Part shown: in pieces, positions 20,740-28,661 of the stretch | How the letters are laid out: every line of letters begins with the position of its first letter | How positions within the stretch are numbered: position 1 is the stretch's first letter | Source: Hydrogenophaga sp. A37 | Lineage (GTDB): Bacteria; Pseudomonadota; Gammaproteobacteria; Burkholderiales; Burkholderiaceae_C | Length of the DNA stretch: 64,000 nucleotides | Assembly: GCF_002001205.1 (NCBI RefSeq) | Contig: NZ_MUNZ01000119.1 | Coordinates: forward strand, 17,167-81,166 | Reading direction: 5' to 3' | Position numbers and translations under genes: made by a program | The notes under the pieces: model-generated | What the model saw: only the letters and a program-made list of their open reading frames with translations | What the model was told of the DNA's origin: nothing | The model's database searches: none

Positions 20740-21666
20740 TCAGACAGCGCGTCGCGGTGCCAGGTGCACACCCGCCAGCATGCAGCGCACCGAGCCGCCG
20801 GCCAGTTCGATGGTGGGCACGTCCAGCGGCAGCAAGCGCGCCGAGCGCTCGATGACACGGCGCTGTTCGGCGCTCAGGCTGGCCGCCGCGCGCGCCGACA
20901 GCGCCAGCACGCGACCCTGCGGTGACGAGAGCTCGATCGCATTGCCCGCGAAGTCTGCCACCTGCTGCTGCGTGATCGGCAGCACCTCGCGCCCGGTTTC
21001 TTCCAGACGCTGGCGCACTTCGGCCGCTCGGCGCGGGTTCACCAGGGTGTCCAAAGCGACCAGTGCGAACTGCGTGGCGATGCACATCAGCACGTTGGTG
21101 TGATAGATCGGCTGGCCTTGCGCATCGGCGGTGTCGAACACCAGCGGCTCGTAGTTGAAGTGCGTTGCAAAACGCTCCAGCGCCACCGGGTCGGCGCGGT
21201 TCGAGCGGGCGGTGAAGGCCACGCGCGCCAGGTGGTCGAGCACCATGGCACCGGTGCCTTCGAGGAACAGGCCGTCATGTTCGAGCCCGCTGTAGTCGAT
21301 TACGTCCTGCACGCGGTAGTGCTGCTTCAGGTACTCCAGCACGTCGGTGCGCCGCTCACGCCGCCGGCTGGCGTTGTACATGGGGTAGACCGCCACATGC
21401 CCGCCGGGGTGGGTGGAGAACCAGTTGTTGGGGAACACGGAGTCGGGCGTCTGGTGTCGACCGTCGTCGTCGAACAGGTGCACCGTCACACCGGCTTCGC
21501 GCAGGGTGTCGGCCGCGCGGCTCACTTCGTCGAACGCGCGGCGCGCGGTTTCGTCGGCGGGGCTGTCGGGGGCTGACTGGAAGCTGTTGTCGGCCGCCGT
21601 ATCGGGGTTGGGCGTGAAGTGCCGGGGCCGGACCATCACCACGGCCGACGGGGCCTGGATCGACAT
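20740..21666 (-). CDS. ctlX: Citrulline utilisation hydrolase CtlX
   Basis: A 308-residue member of the amidinotransferase/DDAH superfamily. It has VVMVRPRHFTPNPDTAADN at the start, the Asp/Glu substrate stretch DSVFPNNWFS, the catalytic-histidine region EHDGLFLEGTGAMVLDH and the nucleophile Cys in GGSVRCMLAGVHLAP near the end. CtlX hydrolyses citrulline to ornithine, CO2 and ammonia. It lies 40 bases after ocd on the same strand, so ornithine would pass to proline. Start choice is uncertain: 21687 (MPHSEPP) is also in frame, and neither has a clear ribosome site. Confidence 0.85.
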   Translation of the reverse strand: MSIQAPSAVVMVRPRHFTPNPDTAADNSFQSAPDSPADETARRAFDEVSRAADTLREAGVTVHLFDDDGRHQTPDSVFPNNWFSTHPGGHVAVYPMYNASRRRERRTDVLEYLKQHYRVQDVIDYSGLEHDGLFLEGTGAMVLDHLARVAFTARSNRADPVALERFATHFNYEPLVFDTADAQGQPIYHTNVLMCIATQFALVALDTLVNPRRAAEVRQRLEETGREVLPITQQQVADFAGNAIELSSPQGRVLALSARAAASLSAEQRRVIERSARLLPLDVPTIELAGGSVRCMLAGVHLAPRRAV

Positions 21667-21706
21667 GGGGGGTTCGCTGTGAGGCATTCGAAGGCGCCGT
21701 GCGTGC

Positions 21707-22813
21707 TCAGGCCGCGAGGCGAAAGGGCGCTTTGAGGGACGCCACCGGCGATGCCGCATTCAGCATGCCAAACAGATTCTTCGGATCGGCCAGCTGCGGG
21801 ATCAGCGCGATGCGCTCGCCCATGCCGAGGCGGATGGCGCTGTCCATCATGAAGCGCAGGGCCGAGAAGTCTTCGAGCGCAAAGCCGACCGAGTCGAACA
21901 CGGTGACCTGATCGGCACTGTCGCGCCCGGCGCGTTCGCCGCGCAGCACCTGCCAGAGTTCGGTGACGGCGAAGTCGGCCGGTTTGTGCTGGATCTCACC
22001 TTCCACGCGCGACTGCGGCTCGTATTCCACAAACACCTTGGCCGCGTCGAGAATGTCGCCGTGCAGCTCGGTCTTGCCCGGGCAGTCGCCACCCACGGCG
22101 TTGAGGTGCATGCCGGGTTCGATCATGTTGGGTGTGAGGATCAGGGCCATGGCCTTGTCGGCGGTGACGGTGGTCACGATGTCGGCGCCGCGTACGGCTT
22201 CGGCCGTGCTCGCGCACACCGTGACCTGCAGGCCGTTGCCTTGCAAGTTGGCCACCAGCTTGGCGCTGGCGGCGGGGTCCACGTCGTACACGCGCAGCGT
22301 GGTGATGCCCACCAGGTGCTGGAAGGCCAAGGCCTGGAACTCGCTCTGCGCGCCGTTGCCGATCAGGGCCATCACGCGGCTGTCGGGCCGGGCCAGCGTT
22401 TTCGCGGCCAGGGCCGACATGGCGGCGGTGCGCAGCGCGGTGGTGAGTGTGAGCTCACTCAGGAAGAGCGGCGCGCCGGTGTCCACGTCGGCCAGCACGC
22501 CGAAGGCCATCACGGTGGACATCCCGAAGCGCGTGTTGCCGGGGTGACCGTTGACGTATTTGAAGCTGTAGCGGTGGTCGTCGGCCACGGGCATGAGCTC
22601 GATCACGCCGTCTTTCGAATGCGCGGCGACGCGCGCGGTTTTGTCGAAATCGGCCCAGCGCAGGAAGTCGGCGCGGATGTGCTCGGCCATGTGCTGCAGA
22701 CAAAACGGCAGGCCCTGGCGGCGGATCAGTTCGGCGGCTTCGGGTGCGCTCAGGTACAGGGTGCCGGCGTCGCGGAATTGGCTCAGTTGGGCGGCTTGTG
22801 CGGTGTTGTTCAT
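21707..22813 (-). CDS. ocd: Ornithine cyclodeaminase
   Basis: A 368-residue OCD/mu-crystallin family enzyme that converts ornithine to proline and ammonia using bound NAD+. Visible features are KYVNGHPGNT, the Rossmann turn ALIGNGAQSEFQ, ADIVTTVTADK and NAVGGDCPGKTEL. Length and sequence fit true OCD rather than the shorter ectoine- or staphyloferrin-type relatives. I chose ATG 22813 (MNNTAQAAQ); the frame opens further upstream without similarity. It is first in the operon with ctlX and divergent from the AsnC-type gene. Confidence 0.92.
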   Translation of the reverse strand: MNNTAQAAQLSQFRDAGTLYLSAPEAAELIRRQGLPFCLQHMAEHIRADFLRWADFDKTARVAAHSKDGVIELMPVADDHRYSFKYVNGHPGNTRFGMSTVMAFGVLADVDTGAPLFLSELTLTTALRTAAMSALAAKTLARPDSRVMALIGNGAQSEFQALAFQHLVGITTLRVYDVDPAASAKLVANLQGNGLQVTVCASTAEAVRGADIVTTVTADKAMALILTPNMIEPGMHLNAVGGDCPGKTELHGDILDAAKVFVEYEPQSRVEGEIQHKPADFAVTELWQVLRGERAGRDSADQVTVFDSVGFALEDFSALRFMMDSAIRLGMGERIALIPQLADPKNLFGMLNAASPVASLKAPFRLAA

Positions 22814-22871
22814 GGTCGTCTCTTGTGGTGCGGAAAACGGGGCGAAAGGGGTTCGCCAACCGATCCCAAAA

Positions 22872-22946
22872 GTTTGCCGCTGGGGCATGACAATGAAAAT
22901 CGGCAACAAAGTAGAGAAATGGCAGAAAATCAATCAATTCGGCAAC
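22872..22946. promoter_or_regulatory. Repeated TGCCG/CGGCAA boxes in the ocd / asnC intergenic region
   Basis: The 152-base region between ocd and the regulator holds GTTTGCCG (22872-22879) and two inverted partners TCGGCAAC (22900-22907 and 22939-22946). Such arrays in a divergent promoter are typical of Lrp/AsnC operators, so this is a candidate binding region for the adjacent regulator. Confidence 0.4.
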
Positions 22947-22965
22947 TTCGATTGGCGTTTTGACC

Positions 22966-23385
22966 ATGGATCAGCTCGATCAGCAACTCATCGCCCTGCT
23001 GCGGCAGGACGCCCGGCTCTCGGTGGCCGACCTCGCGCACAAGCTCAAGGTGTCGCGCGGCACGGTCACCAACCGGCTGCGCAAGCTCGAAGACACGCAG
23101 GTGATCGTCGGCTACACCGTGCGCCTCAAACCCGAGGCGCAGCCCGAGCGCATCAAGGCCTGGATGAGCGTGCAGGTGGAGGGCAACCAGACCCGGCTGG
23201 TGATCGCCAGCCTGCTCGGTGAACCCGGCGTGGCCGCGCTGCACGACACCAACGGCCGCTGGGACCTGCTGGCCGAGTTGGAGGTGGGTTCGATGGGCGA
23301 GTTGTCGGCGGTGCTGGAGCGCGTGCGCCTGATCAGCGGCATCCGTGGCACCGAGACCAGCATCCACCTGGCCAGCTACCGGTGA
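22966..23385 (+). CDS. Lrp/AsnC family transcriptional regulator
   Basis: A 139-residue regulator with an N-terminal winged helix (LDQQLIALLRQDARLSVADL, recognition helix KVSRGTVTNRLRKLE) and a C-terminal RAM/ligand domain (GNQTRLVIASLLGEPGVAAL, GRWDLLAELE). It is divergent from ocd-ctlX, which suggests that it senses ornithine, citrulline or arginine and controls that operon. ATG 22966 is preferred to TTG 22960. A small ACAC/GTGT hairpin and a T run follow the stop. Confidence 0.9.
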   Translation: MDQLDQQLIALLRQDARLSVADLAHKLKVSRGTVTNRLRKLEDTQVIVGYTVRLKPEAQPERIKAWMSVQVEGNQTRLVIASLLGEPGVAALHDTNGRWDLLAELEVGSMGELSAVLERVRLISGIRGTETSIHLASYR

Positions 23386-23456
23386 CACCTGGTTGTGTGA
23401 TTTTTTCCCACATTAGATGCTAAACTTCGTGGCTCACCGAGGCACCTGCAGCGCTT

Positions 23457-24362
23457 ATGTCCAGCCCCAGCGAACCATCTCCCACTCTCCGGGGCGCAGC
23501 CCCCGGCGGCCCTTCGCCCGCACTGGTGCGGGCTTTGCGCAAGCTCTTGCGCCCGCTGGTGAAGCTGATGCTGTCGCAGGGCATCACCTATCCCTATCTG
23601 TCTGATCTGCTCAAGGGCCTGTTTGTCGAGGTGGCCGAGCAGGATTTCCGCCTCGACGGCAAACCCCCGACCGACAGCCGGGTGAGCCTGGTCAGCGGCG
23701 TGCACCGCAAAGACGTGAGCCGCCTGCGCAGCCTGCTGGACAGTGCCGAGCACATCAAAACCGCGGTGGTGCCCCGCGGCGCCCAGCTCGTGGCGCACTG
23801 GATGAGCCACCCCCGCTACCTGATGGACGGCGGTCAACCCCGACCGCTGGCGCGCCTGATCAGCGAAGGCGGCGACTTGTCGTTCGAGGCGCTGGTGAGC
23901 AGCGTCAACAGCGACATCCGTTCGCGCGTGGTGCTCGACGAGTGGCTCAACCTGGGGTTGGTGCATCTGGACGACAAAGGCCTGGTGCGCCTGAACACCG
24001 GGGCCTTCGTGCCCTCCCGCGCGGCCGATGAAAGAGCGTTCTATCTGGGCCACAACCTGCACGCCCACGCCGCCGCCGCCGTGCACAACATGCTCGCTGG
24101 TCAGCCGCCGTTCATGGAACGCAGCGTGCACCACAACTCGCTGAGCCCGGCGTCGGTGGAGCGGCTGAACAAACTCGCCGAGCAGATGGGCATGAAGGTG
24201 CTGCTGGCCATCGACCAGGCCGCGATGGAGGCCGAAGCACAGGACGCCGCGGCCGCCGCGCAGGCAGGGCTGCCCGCGCCCGATCAGCGCTTCACCTTGG
24301 GGCTGTATGTCTACACCGAGCGTTTCCATGAACCCCGGGCCAAGGAGCCGGGGGCGGCATGA
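23457..24362 (+). CDS. DUF6502-like protein of unknown function
   Basis: A 301-residue soluble protein resembling the DUF6502 family. After a proline-rich start it has LRKLLRPLVKLMLSQGITYP, a segment predicted to form a helix-turn-helix-like unit (TDSRVSLVSGVHRKDVSRLR), and a C-terminal FTLGLYVYTE strand. The N-terminal half suggests nucleic-acid binding, but no function is established. The gene is alone between the asnC-type gene and the convergent helicase, and its GCATGA end lies in a short dispersed repeat shared with the StyA-like gene at 49.7 kb. Confidence 0.72.
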   Translation: MSSPSEPSPTLRGAAPGGPSPALVRALRKLLRPLVKLMLSQGITYPYLSDLLKGLFVEVAEQDFRLDGKPPTDSRVSLVSGVHRKDVSRLRSLLDSAEHIKTAVVPRGAQLVAHWMSHPRYLMDGGQPRPLARLISEGGDLSFEALVSSVNSDIRSRVVLDEWLNLGLVHLDDKGLVRLNTGAFVPSRAADERAFYLGHNLHAHAAAAVHNMLAGQPPFMERSVHHNSLSPASVERLNKLAEQMGMKVLLAIDQAAMEAEAQDAAAAAQAGLPAPDQRFTLGLYVYTERFHEPRAKEPGAA

Positions 24363-24390
24363 GACACCCGGTGTCAACCCCGCCGCCGTT
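24356..24390 (+). repeat. Stop-codon-overlapping repeat, copy 1
   Basis: The element starts GGCATGAGACACCC and continues GTGTCAACCCC, then GCCGCCGTT. It contains the small hairpin GACAC/GTGTC, and its TGA is the stop of the DUF6502-like gene. A second copy with almost the same 34 bases covers the stop of the StyA-like gene on the minus strand. Confidence 0.65.
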
Positions 24391-24493
24391 TTGAGCTTGG
24401 CTTGAAGCGCGCCATGGACGGCCGGGCCGTTGGGCATGTGTGGGCGCTGGTGGCCAAGGTGCCACTGGCCTCGTGGGGTGTTGACCGGTCGTT

Positions 24494-26818
24494 TCAGGGC
24501 GGTGGCGCCAGCGTCACCCGCCACCACGTCGGCAGCAGGCGGCGCACCTCGCCGCGCGCGAAGCGGTCGTCCAGCAGCCAGAGGCTGCCCCGGTCCTGCT
24601 CGCTGCGGATCACGCGCCCGGCGGCCTGCACCACCTTCATCAGGCCGGGGAACAGGTAGGTGTCGTCGTAGCCGTGCCCGCTGCGTGCCTGCAGCCGGGC
24701 GCGCATCTGCTCGTTCACCGCGTTGACCTGCGGCATGCCCAGCGTGGCGATGAAGGCGCCCACCAGCCGCTCGCCGGGCAGGTCGATGCCTTCGCCAAAC
24801 GCCCCGCCCAGCACCGCGAACCCGATGCCTTGTCCGCCGTCGACAAAGCGTGCGATGAAGGCGTTGCGTTCGGGTTCACCCATGCCGCGTGACTGCGACC
24901 ACACCGGCATGCCGGGCTGGCGGGTCGTCAATCGGTCCAGCGCCTGTTGCAGGTAGTCGAAGCTGCTGAAGAAGGCCAGGTAGTTGCCCGGTCGCTCGGT
25001 GTATTGCGTGGCGATCACCCGCACCAGGGCGTCGAGCGAGGCGCTGCGGTCGTTGTAGCGGGTCGAGATCCAGGGCGCGATGCGCACGTCGAGCTGCTCA
25101 GCCGCAAAGGGCGAGGGCAGGTCGATCCGCGCGGTGGTCTCGGGCAGGCCCAGCATGTCGGTCACGTGGTCCATGGGCGTGAGCGTGGCGGAAAACAGGG
25201 TGGCGCTGTGCGCCGCTTTCCAGCGGTCGGCGAGCAGCGGCCCGGGCACGAGGTTGCGGATGTTGACGGTCGGCAGCGGGCGGCCACGGCCGATCTGCGG
25301 CGCGGTGCCGCGGGTGAGGTCGCACAGCGAGTGGTCGCCAAAGGTCTCGGCCACGCGCAAGAAGTGCAGCGCGTCGAAGGTCCAGCGCTGCAGCGGGCTG
25401 TCGGGCGCCTCGGTCGGGTGCAGGGCCATGTGTTCGGTGAGCGCCGCGCAAGTGGTCTGCAGCGCGGCGAGCCATTCCCCTGGCACGTCGTCGAGCAGCG
25501 CGTGCTCGCCCGCGTGGTCGCGGGCCAGGGCGCTCCAACGCCGCTGCAGCGCGTCCATCGGTTTTTTCAGGTGGGGCGGCGCGTCACGGCGCAGGCGCTG
25601 AAAGGCAGCGGCGTCGAGCGCAGCGCTGTGCATCTGGCGCGCGCGGTCGATCAGGTTGTGGGCCTCGTCGACCAGCAGTGTGGCGCGCCAGGCGTGTTCC
25701 TGCGTGAGCGCGTGCCAGTGCGCGCCGATGTCGAAGAAGTGGTTGTAGTCGCCCACCATCACGTCGCACCAGCGCTGCATCTCCTGGCCAAGGTAGTAGG
25801 GGCAGATGCCATGTGCCAGCGCGGTGTCGCGCAACGCGGCCTGGTCGAGCCAGCTCGCGCGGGCGGCGGCTTCGCGGGCGGCCGGCAGGCGGTCGTAGAA
25901 GCCCCGCGCCAGCGGGCAGGCGTCGCCATGACAGGCCTTGTCGGGGTGCTCGCAGGCCTTGTCGCGGGCCACGCGCTCCAGCACCCGCAGCGGCATCGCC
26001 ACGGGCGCGCCCAAGTGCTGCAGCGCGTCCAGCGCGAGCTGGCGGCCGGTGGTCTTGGCCGTCAGGTAGAACAGCTTGTCCGTGCCTTGCGCGGGCGCGG
26101 CGCGCAGGGAGCCGAACAGCGAGGCCATGGTCTTGCCGATGCCGGTGGGCGCCTGTGCCAGCAGGTGCCGGCCGCTGGTGTGGGCGCGGTAGACCCCGGC
26201 GGCCATGTCACGCTGCCCGGTGCGGAACGCGGCAAAAGGAAAGCGAAGCTCAGCGAGCGCTGCATCGCGCGCGCGGCGGTGCGCCTGCTCGCTGCGCGCC
26301 CAGGCCATGTAGCGGGTGCAGAGGTCGGCAAAGAAGGCCTGCAATGTGGCGGCATCGCAGCGGCGCGTGAGCAGGGTTTCTTCGGCGCTGTCGATGTTGA
26401 AGTACACCAGCGCGAGCTCGATGCTGGGCAGCGAGAGCTGCTCGCAGAGCATCCAACCGTAGACCTGGGCCTGCGCCCAGTGAAGGGCCTGCTGGTTGGC
26501 GGGAATGCGGCCCGCGTCGCCACGGTGGGTCTTGATTTCTTCGAGCCGCAGGGCGGCGGTGTCGAAACCGTCGGCGCGGCCCTGCACGGTCAGGCCGCCG
26601 AAGCGGGCGCTCAACGGCAGCTCGCGCTGGTAGCCCGGGCCGCGCCGCGCGGTCACGCTCTGGTGACCGGCGATGCCCTCGACCCCGCTGGGCGAGGGCG
26701 TGAATCGCAGGTCGAGGTCGCCGCTGCGTGCCGTGAAGTGGCACAGCGTGCGCACCGCCACGGCGATGGGCAGATCGGTGGTGGGTGTGTCGGGCAGTGG
26801 GAGGGTGGGCGTGTTCAA
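24494..26818 (-). CDS. RecB-like nuclease / XPD-DinG-type helicase fusion
   Basis: A 774-residue protein. The N-terminal about 130 residues carry PD-(D/E)XK nuclease motifs of the RecB/Cas4 type: GRADGFD (Asp83), EEIK (Glu94, Lys96) and QAQVY (a Q-x3-Y motif, Gln116 to Tyr120). A superfamily 2 XPD/DinG helicase follows, with Walker A APTGIGKT (223-230), DEAH (384-387) and a C-terminal QAAGRVIRSEQDRG. Cys289, Cys296, Cys301 and Cys339 sit where XPD helicases hold a 4Fe-4S cluster. It probably unwinds and cuts damaged or branched DNA. The start codon is TTG 26818, preceded by AGGA at good spacing; no in-frame ATG is near. A LexA-type box lies 48 bases upstream. Confidence 0.88.
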   Translation of the reverse strand: MNTPTLPLPDTPTTDLPIAVAVRTLCHFTARSGDLDLRFTPSPSGVEGIAGHQSVTARRGPGYQRELPLSARFGGLTVQGRADGFDTAALRLEEIKTHRGDAGRIPANQQALHWAQAQVYGWMLCEQLSLPSIELALVYFNIDSAEETLLTRRCDAATLQAFFADLCTRYMAWARSEQAHRRARDAALAELRFPFAAFRTGQRDMAAGVYRAHTSGRHLLAQAPTGIGKTMASLFGSLRAAPAQGTDKLFYLTAKTTGRQLALDALQHLGAPVAMPLRVLERVARDKACEHPDKACHGDACPLARGFYDRLPAAREAAARASWLDQAALRDTALAHGICPYYLGQEMQRWCDVMVGDYNHFFDIGAHWHALTQEHAWRATLLVDEAHNLIDRARQMHSAALDAAAFQRLRRDAPPHLKKPMDALQRRWSALARDHAGEHALLDDVPGEWLAALQTTCAALTEHMALHPTEAPDSPLQRWTFDALHFLRVAETFGDHSLCDLTRGTAPQIGRGRPLPTVNIRNLVPGPLLADRWKAAHSATLFSATLTPMDHVTDMLGLPETTARIDLPSPFAAEQLDVRIAPWISTRYNDRSASLDALVRVIATQYTERPGNYLAFFSSFDYLQQALDRLTTRQPGMPVWSQSRGMGEPERNAFIARFVDGGQGIGFAVLGGAFGEGIDLPGERLVGAFIATLGMPQVNAVNEQMRARLQARSGHGYDDTYLFPGLMKVVQAAGRVIRSEQDRGSLWLLDDRFARGEVRRLLPTWWRVTLAPPP

Positions 26819-26852
26819 GCGGGTCCTGCACGGCCCTCACGCCGGGCCTGGG

Positions 26853-26858
26853 TTGACA
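26853..26858 (+). promoter_or_regulatory. Candidate -35 box for the E-x-K protein gene
   Basis: TTGACA at 26853-26858 is followed after 16 bases by TACAGT (26875-26880), a fair -10 that lies inside the LexA-type box. The predicted start point falls next to the ATG at 26889, so the transcript would be almost leaderless. Confidence 0.4.
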
Positions 26859-26865
26859 GGCATGT

Positions 26866-26885
26866 TACTGGATATACAGTCAGTC
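26866..26885. promoter_or_regulatory. LexA-type SOS box between the divergent DNA-processing genes
   Basis: TACTGGATATACAGTCAGTC fits the CTG-N10-CAG LexA consensus (CTG at 26868-26870, CAG at 26881-26883), with the flanking TA on the left. It lies between the TTG of the helicase fusion and the ATG of the second gene and overlaps the candidate -10, as expected for repression. E. coli dinG, an XPD-type helicase, is also LexA-controlled. Confidence 0.65.
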
Positions 26886-26888
26886 TTT

Positions 26889-27722
26889 ATGTCTGAGCCT
26901 GTTGTTAACCCCACCGCCTGGAGCCGCCTCCACCACCGCCGCCTGCGCGAGATCTACCGCTCGGCGGGCTGGCCTTGCCAGGACCTGATCGAGGTCGAGC
27001 TGCTGGCGGCCGGGCTGGTGGAACGGCGGATTTCCGGCGGCGTGCACGAGACCTTGCGGGTCACCGACGCGGGCATCGCGCGGCTGGCCCAGGTGTTTGC
27101 CAGCAACAAGGCAGCTCGCTCGCCGCACGAGGCGCTGGTCGAGCAGGTGGCCACTGCCATGGGGCGGGCCGGGCGCCTGGCCTGGCGCGGTCTGGCCTTG
27201 CGGGTGGCATTGCCCCGGGCCTTGTTGATCGGCGAGCTCGATGCCGCGATGGGGGTCGCCGAGCCGACGGCCCGCATTCACCCGCTGTGGGACGAGCTGA
27301 GCGAAGCTGCGGTGGCCGCAGACCACGCCTGGTGCATGGCCTGCCCCGATGTGTTCTCGATCCGCCACAGCTCGGTCGAGGCCTACCTGCAACCGGTGGT
27401 GCACGAGATCAAGGTGAACCGCGCCGACCTGCTGGGCGACCTCAAAAAACCGGCTAAACGGGCGGCCTACCTGGGCATGGCCGGCGCCTGCTGGTACGTG
27501 CTGGGGCAGGACGCCAAAGGTCGGCCCATTGGCGCGCCCGACGAGATTCCGGCCGAGTGCGGTGTGATGCTGATGGAAGAGGGCGTGCTCAAGGTGGCGC
27601 GCGAGGCGCCGCGCCGCGCGATGGAGCGCCTGCCGTTTCATGTCTGGATGGCGCTGGCCAAGGCGGGGCCGGCCTGGCGGGAGGACGAGGCCGCGCAGGT
27701 CATGCTGCGAGATGCGCCCTGA
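26889..27722 (+). CDS. MmcB-like/E-x-K nuclease-like protein with N-terminal winged helix
   Basis: A 277-residue soluble protein of no certain family. Residues about 30-70 (VELLAAGLVERRISGGVHET) look like a winged-helix DNA-binding unit. Asp154 (CPDVFSIR) and Glu173/Lys175 (VVHEIKVNRADLL) are spaced like the D and E-x-K of PD-(D/E)XK nucleases, and YLGMAGACWYVL resembles the strand-helix after that motif. ATG 26889 is chosen from the promoter position; the frame is open upstream. It is divergent from the helicase fusion, with a LexA-type box between them, so a DNA repair or defence role is likely but not shown. Confidence 0.68.
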   Translation: MSEPVVNPTAWSRLHHRRLREIYRSAGWPCQDLIEVELLAAGLVERRISGGVHETLRVTDAGIARLAQVFASNKAARSPHEALVEQVATAMGRAGRLAWRGLALRVALPRALLIGELDAAMGVAEPTARIHPLWDELSEAAVAADHAWCMACPDVFSIRHSSVEAYLQPVVHEIKVNRADLLGDLKKPAKRAAYLGMAGACWYVLGQDAKGRPIGAPDEIPAECGVMLMEEGVLKVAREAPRRAMERLPFHVWMALAKAGPAWREDEAAQVMLRDAP

Positions 27723-27723
27723 A

Positions 27724-27744
27724 CCACCCCTCGGGTGGACTTTT
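27724..27744 (+). terminator. Probable terminator after the E-x-K protein gene
   Basis: Stem CCACCC (27724-27729) pairs with GGGTGG (27733-27738) across CTC and is followed by ACTTTT. The stem is short and the T tract weak, so efficiency is uncertain. Confidence 0.5.
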
Positions 27745-27765
27745 CGCCGAGTTACATTTGGCGAC

Positions 27766-28515
27766 ATGGAGCTAACGATAACCATTCGCAAGTTGACCTG
27801 GGGGCTGAGCGCCGTGGCCGCCGTCTTCCTGGGTGCCAGCGTGCTCGGGCAGGTGGGTCATTTTGTGTGGGGCTGGACTGACGTCTGGCAGGTCGCGCGC
27901 ATGACCGATGTCGGCATTGAGCAGAACCTGCCGACCTATTTCAGCCTGCTGCTCATTCTCGGCAACGTGGTGTTGCTGAGTCTGATTGCGCGGTTTCGCC
28001 ATGGACAGCGTGACGCTTGGTGCTGGAAGGTGTTGGTGGTGGGGTTTCTATACCTGGCTTTCGATGAAGGCTTTCATGTGCACGAAAACTGGGTGCACCC
28101 CATGCGCCAGATGCTGGGCGGTGACCAGTTCGGTCTGTTCTATTTCGCCTGGGTGGTGCCTGGTTTGCTGATCACGCTGATGGTGGGCATCACTTTGACC
28201 GGTTTTCTCTGGCGCTTGCCGCTGGCCCACCGAATTCGTTTCCTCGTGTCGGCCATGCTGTTTCTCGGTGGCTGCCTGGGCATGGAGATGTTGGCCGGTC
28301 GGTACCTGGAGGCCCATGGCGCCGTGAACTTGGCCGTGCACCTCATGAGCGACCTGGAGGAGGCTCTGGAGATGGCGGGCATGATCTTTTTCATGAACGC
28401 ACTGTGCCGCTACCTGGCCGAATTCGTCCCGGACATTCGGGTCGGCTGGCGGGAGCGGGCCGGACCACCCACTACAATCGCGCAGTCATTGGGGAGTAGC
28501 CGCTCTTCACCCTGA
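27766..28515 (+). CDS. Multi-pass membrane protein of unknown function upstream of Mn exporter
   Basis: A 249-residue inner-membrane protein with about six hydrophobic segments (near 11-34, 58-77, 88-99, 122-148, 158-178 and 190-215). Charged or metal-ligand-like residues lie in or beside membrane segments: FDEGFHVHE (Asp100, Glu101, His104, His106, Glu107), GMEML (Glu174) and DLEEALEMAG (Glu198, Glu199, Glu202). I do not recognise the family. Its last codons overlap the start of the manganese riboswitch of the next gene, and its tail (SLGSSRSSP) is encoded by riboswitch sequence. A link to metal handling is a guess from this context. Confidence 0.75.
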   Translation: MELTITIRKLTWGLSAVAAVFLGASVLGQVGHFVWGWTDVWQVARMTDVGIEQNLPTYFSLLLILGNVVLLSLIARFRHGQRDAWCWKVLVVGFLYLAFDEGFHVHENWVHPMRQMLGGDQFGLFYFAWVVPGLLITLMVGITLTGFLWRLPLAHRIRFLVSAMLFLGGCLGMEMLAGRYLEAHGAVNLAVHLMSDLEEALEMAGMIFFMNALCRYLAEFVPDIRVGWRERAGPPTTIAQSLGSSRSSP

Positions 28516-28651
28516 AGAGGTTTGCGTCAACACACTTGGTCCCTCGGACCATGGCGCACACAGTTCCCGAACCTGGCAAGACCTTTGACCACAACGCCCC
28601 GCATGCGGCCGGGGGTGTGTTGTGGTCAATCGTCCTTGTACCGGCCCAATG
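28487..28651 (+). ncRNA. yybP-ykoY manganese riboswitch
   Basis: The hallmark GGGGAGTAGCC starts at 28491. CATTGG (28487-28492) can pair with CCAATG (28646-28651) to close the structure. The inner part shows the proteobacterial GGCAAGACCTTTGACC stretch, and a long TGACCACAAC/GTTGTGGTCA hairpin fills the middle. The closing helix ends 10 bases before the ATG at 28662 and covers GGAAA, so translation control is plausible. The downstream gene encodes a TMEM165-type exporter, the classical partner of this Mn2+-sensing RNA. TACAAT at 28473-28478 could be its -10. Confidence 0.9.
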
Positions 28652-28661
28652 GAAATCCCCC

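Noticed and set aside
24947..26896. 649-codon open frame antisense to the helicase fusion
   Set aside because: No motif or plausible start signal; the opposite strand encodes a clear helicase.
28536..28661. N-terminal extension of the manganese exporter from an upstream in-frame start
   Set aside because: It would lie wholly inside the riboswitch and has no similarity to the family; ATG 28662 gives the normal length.
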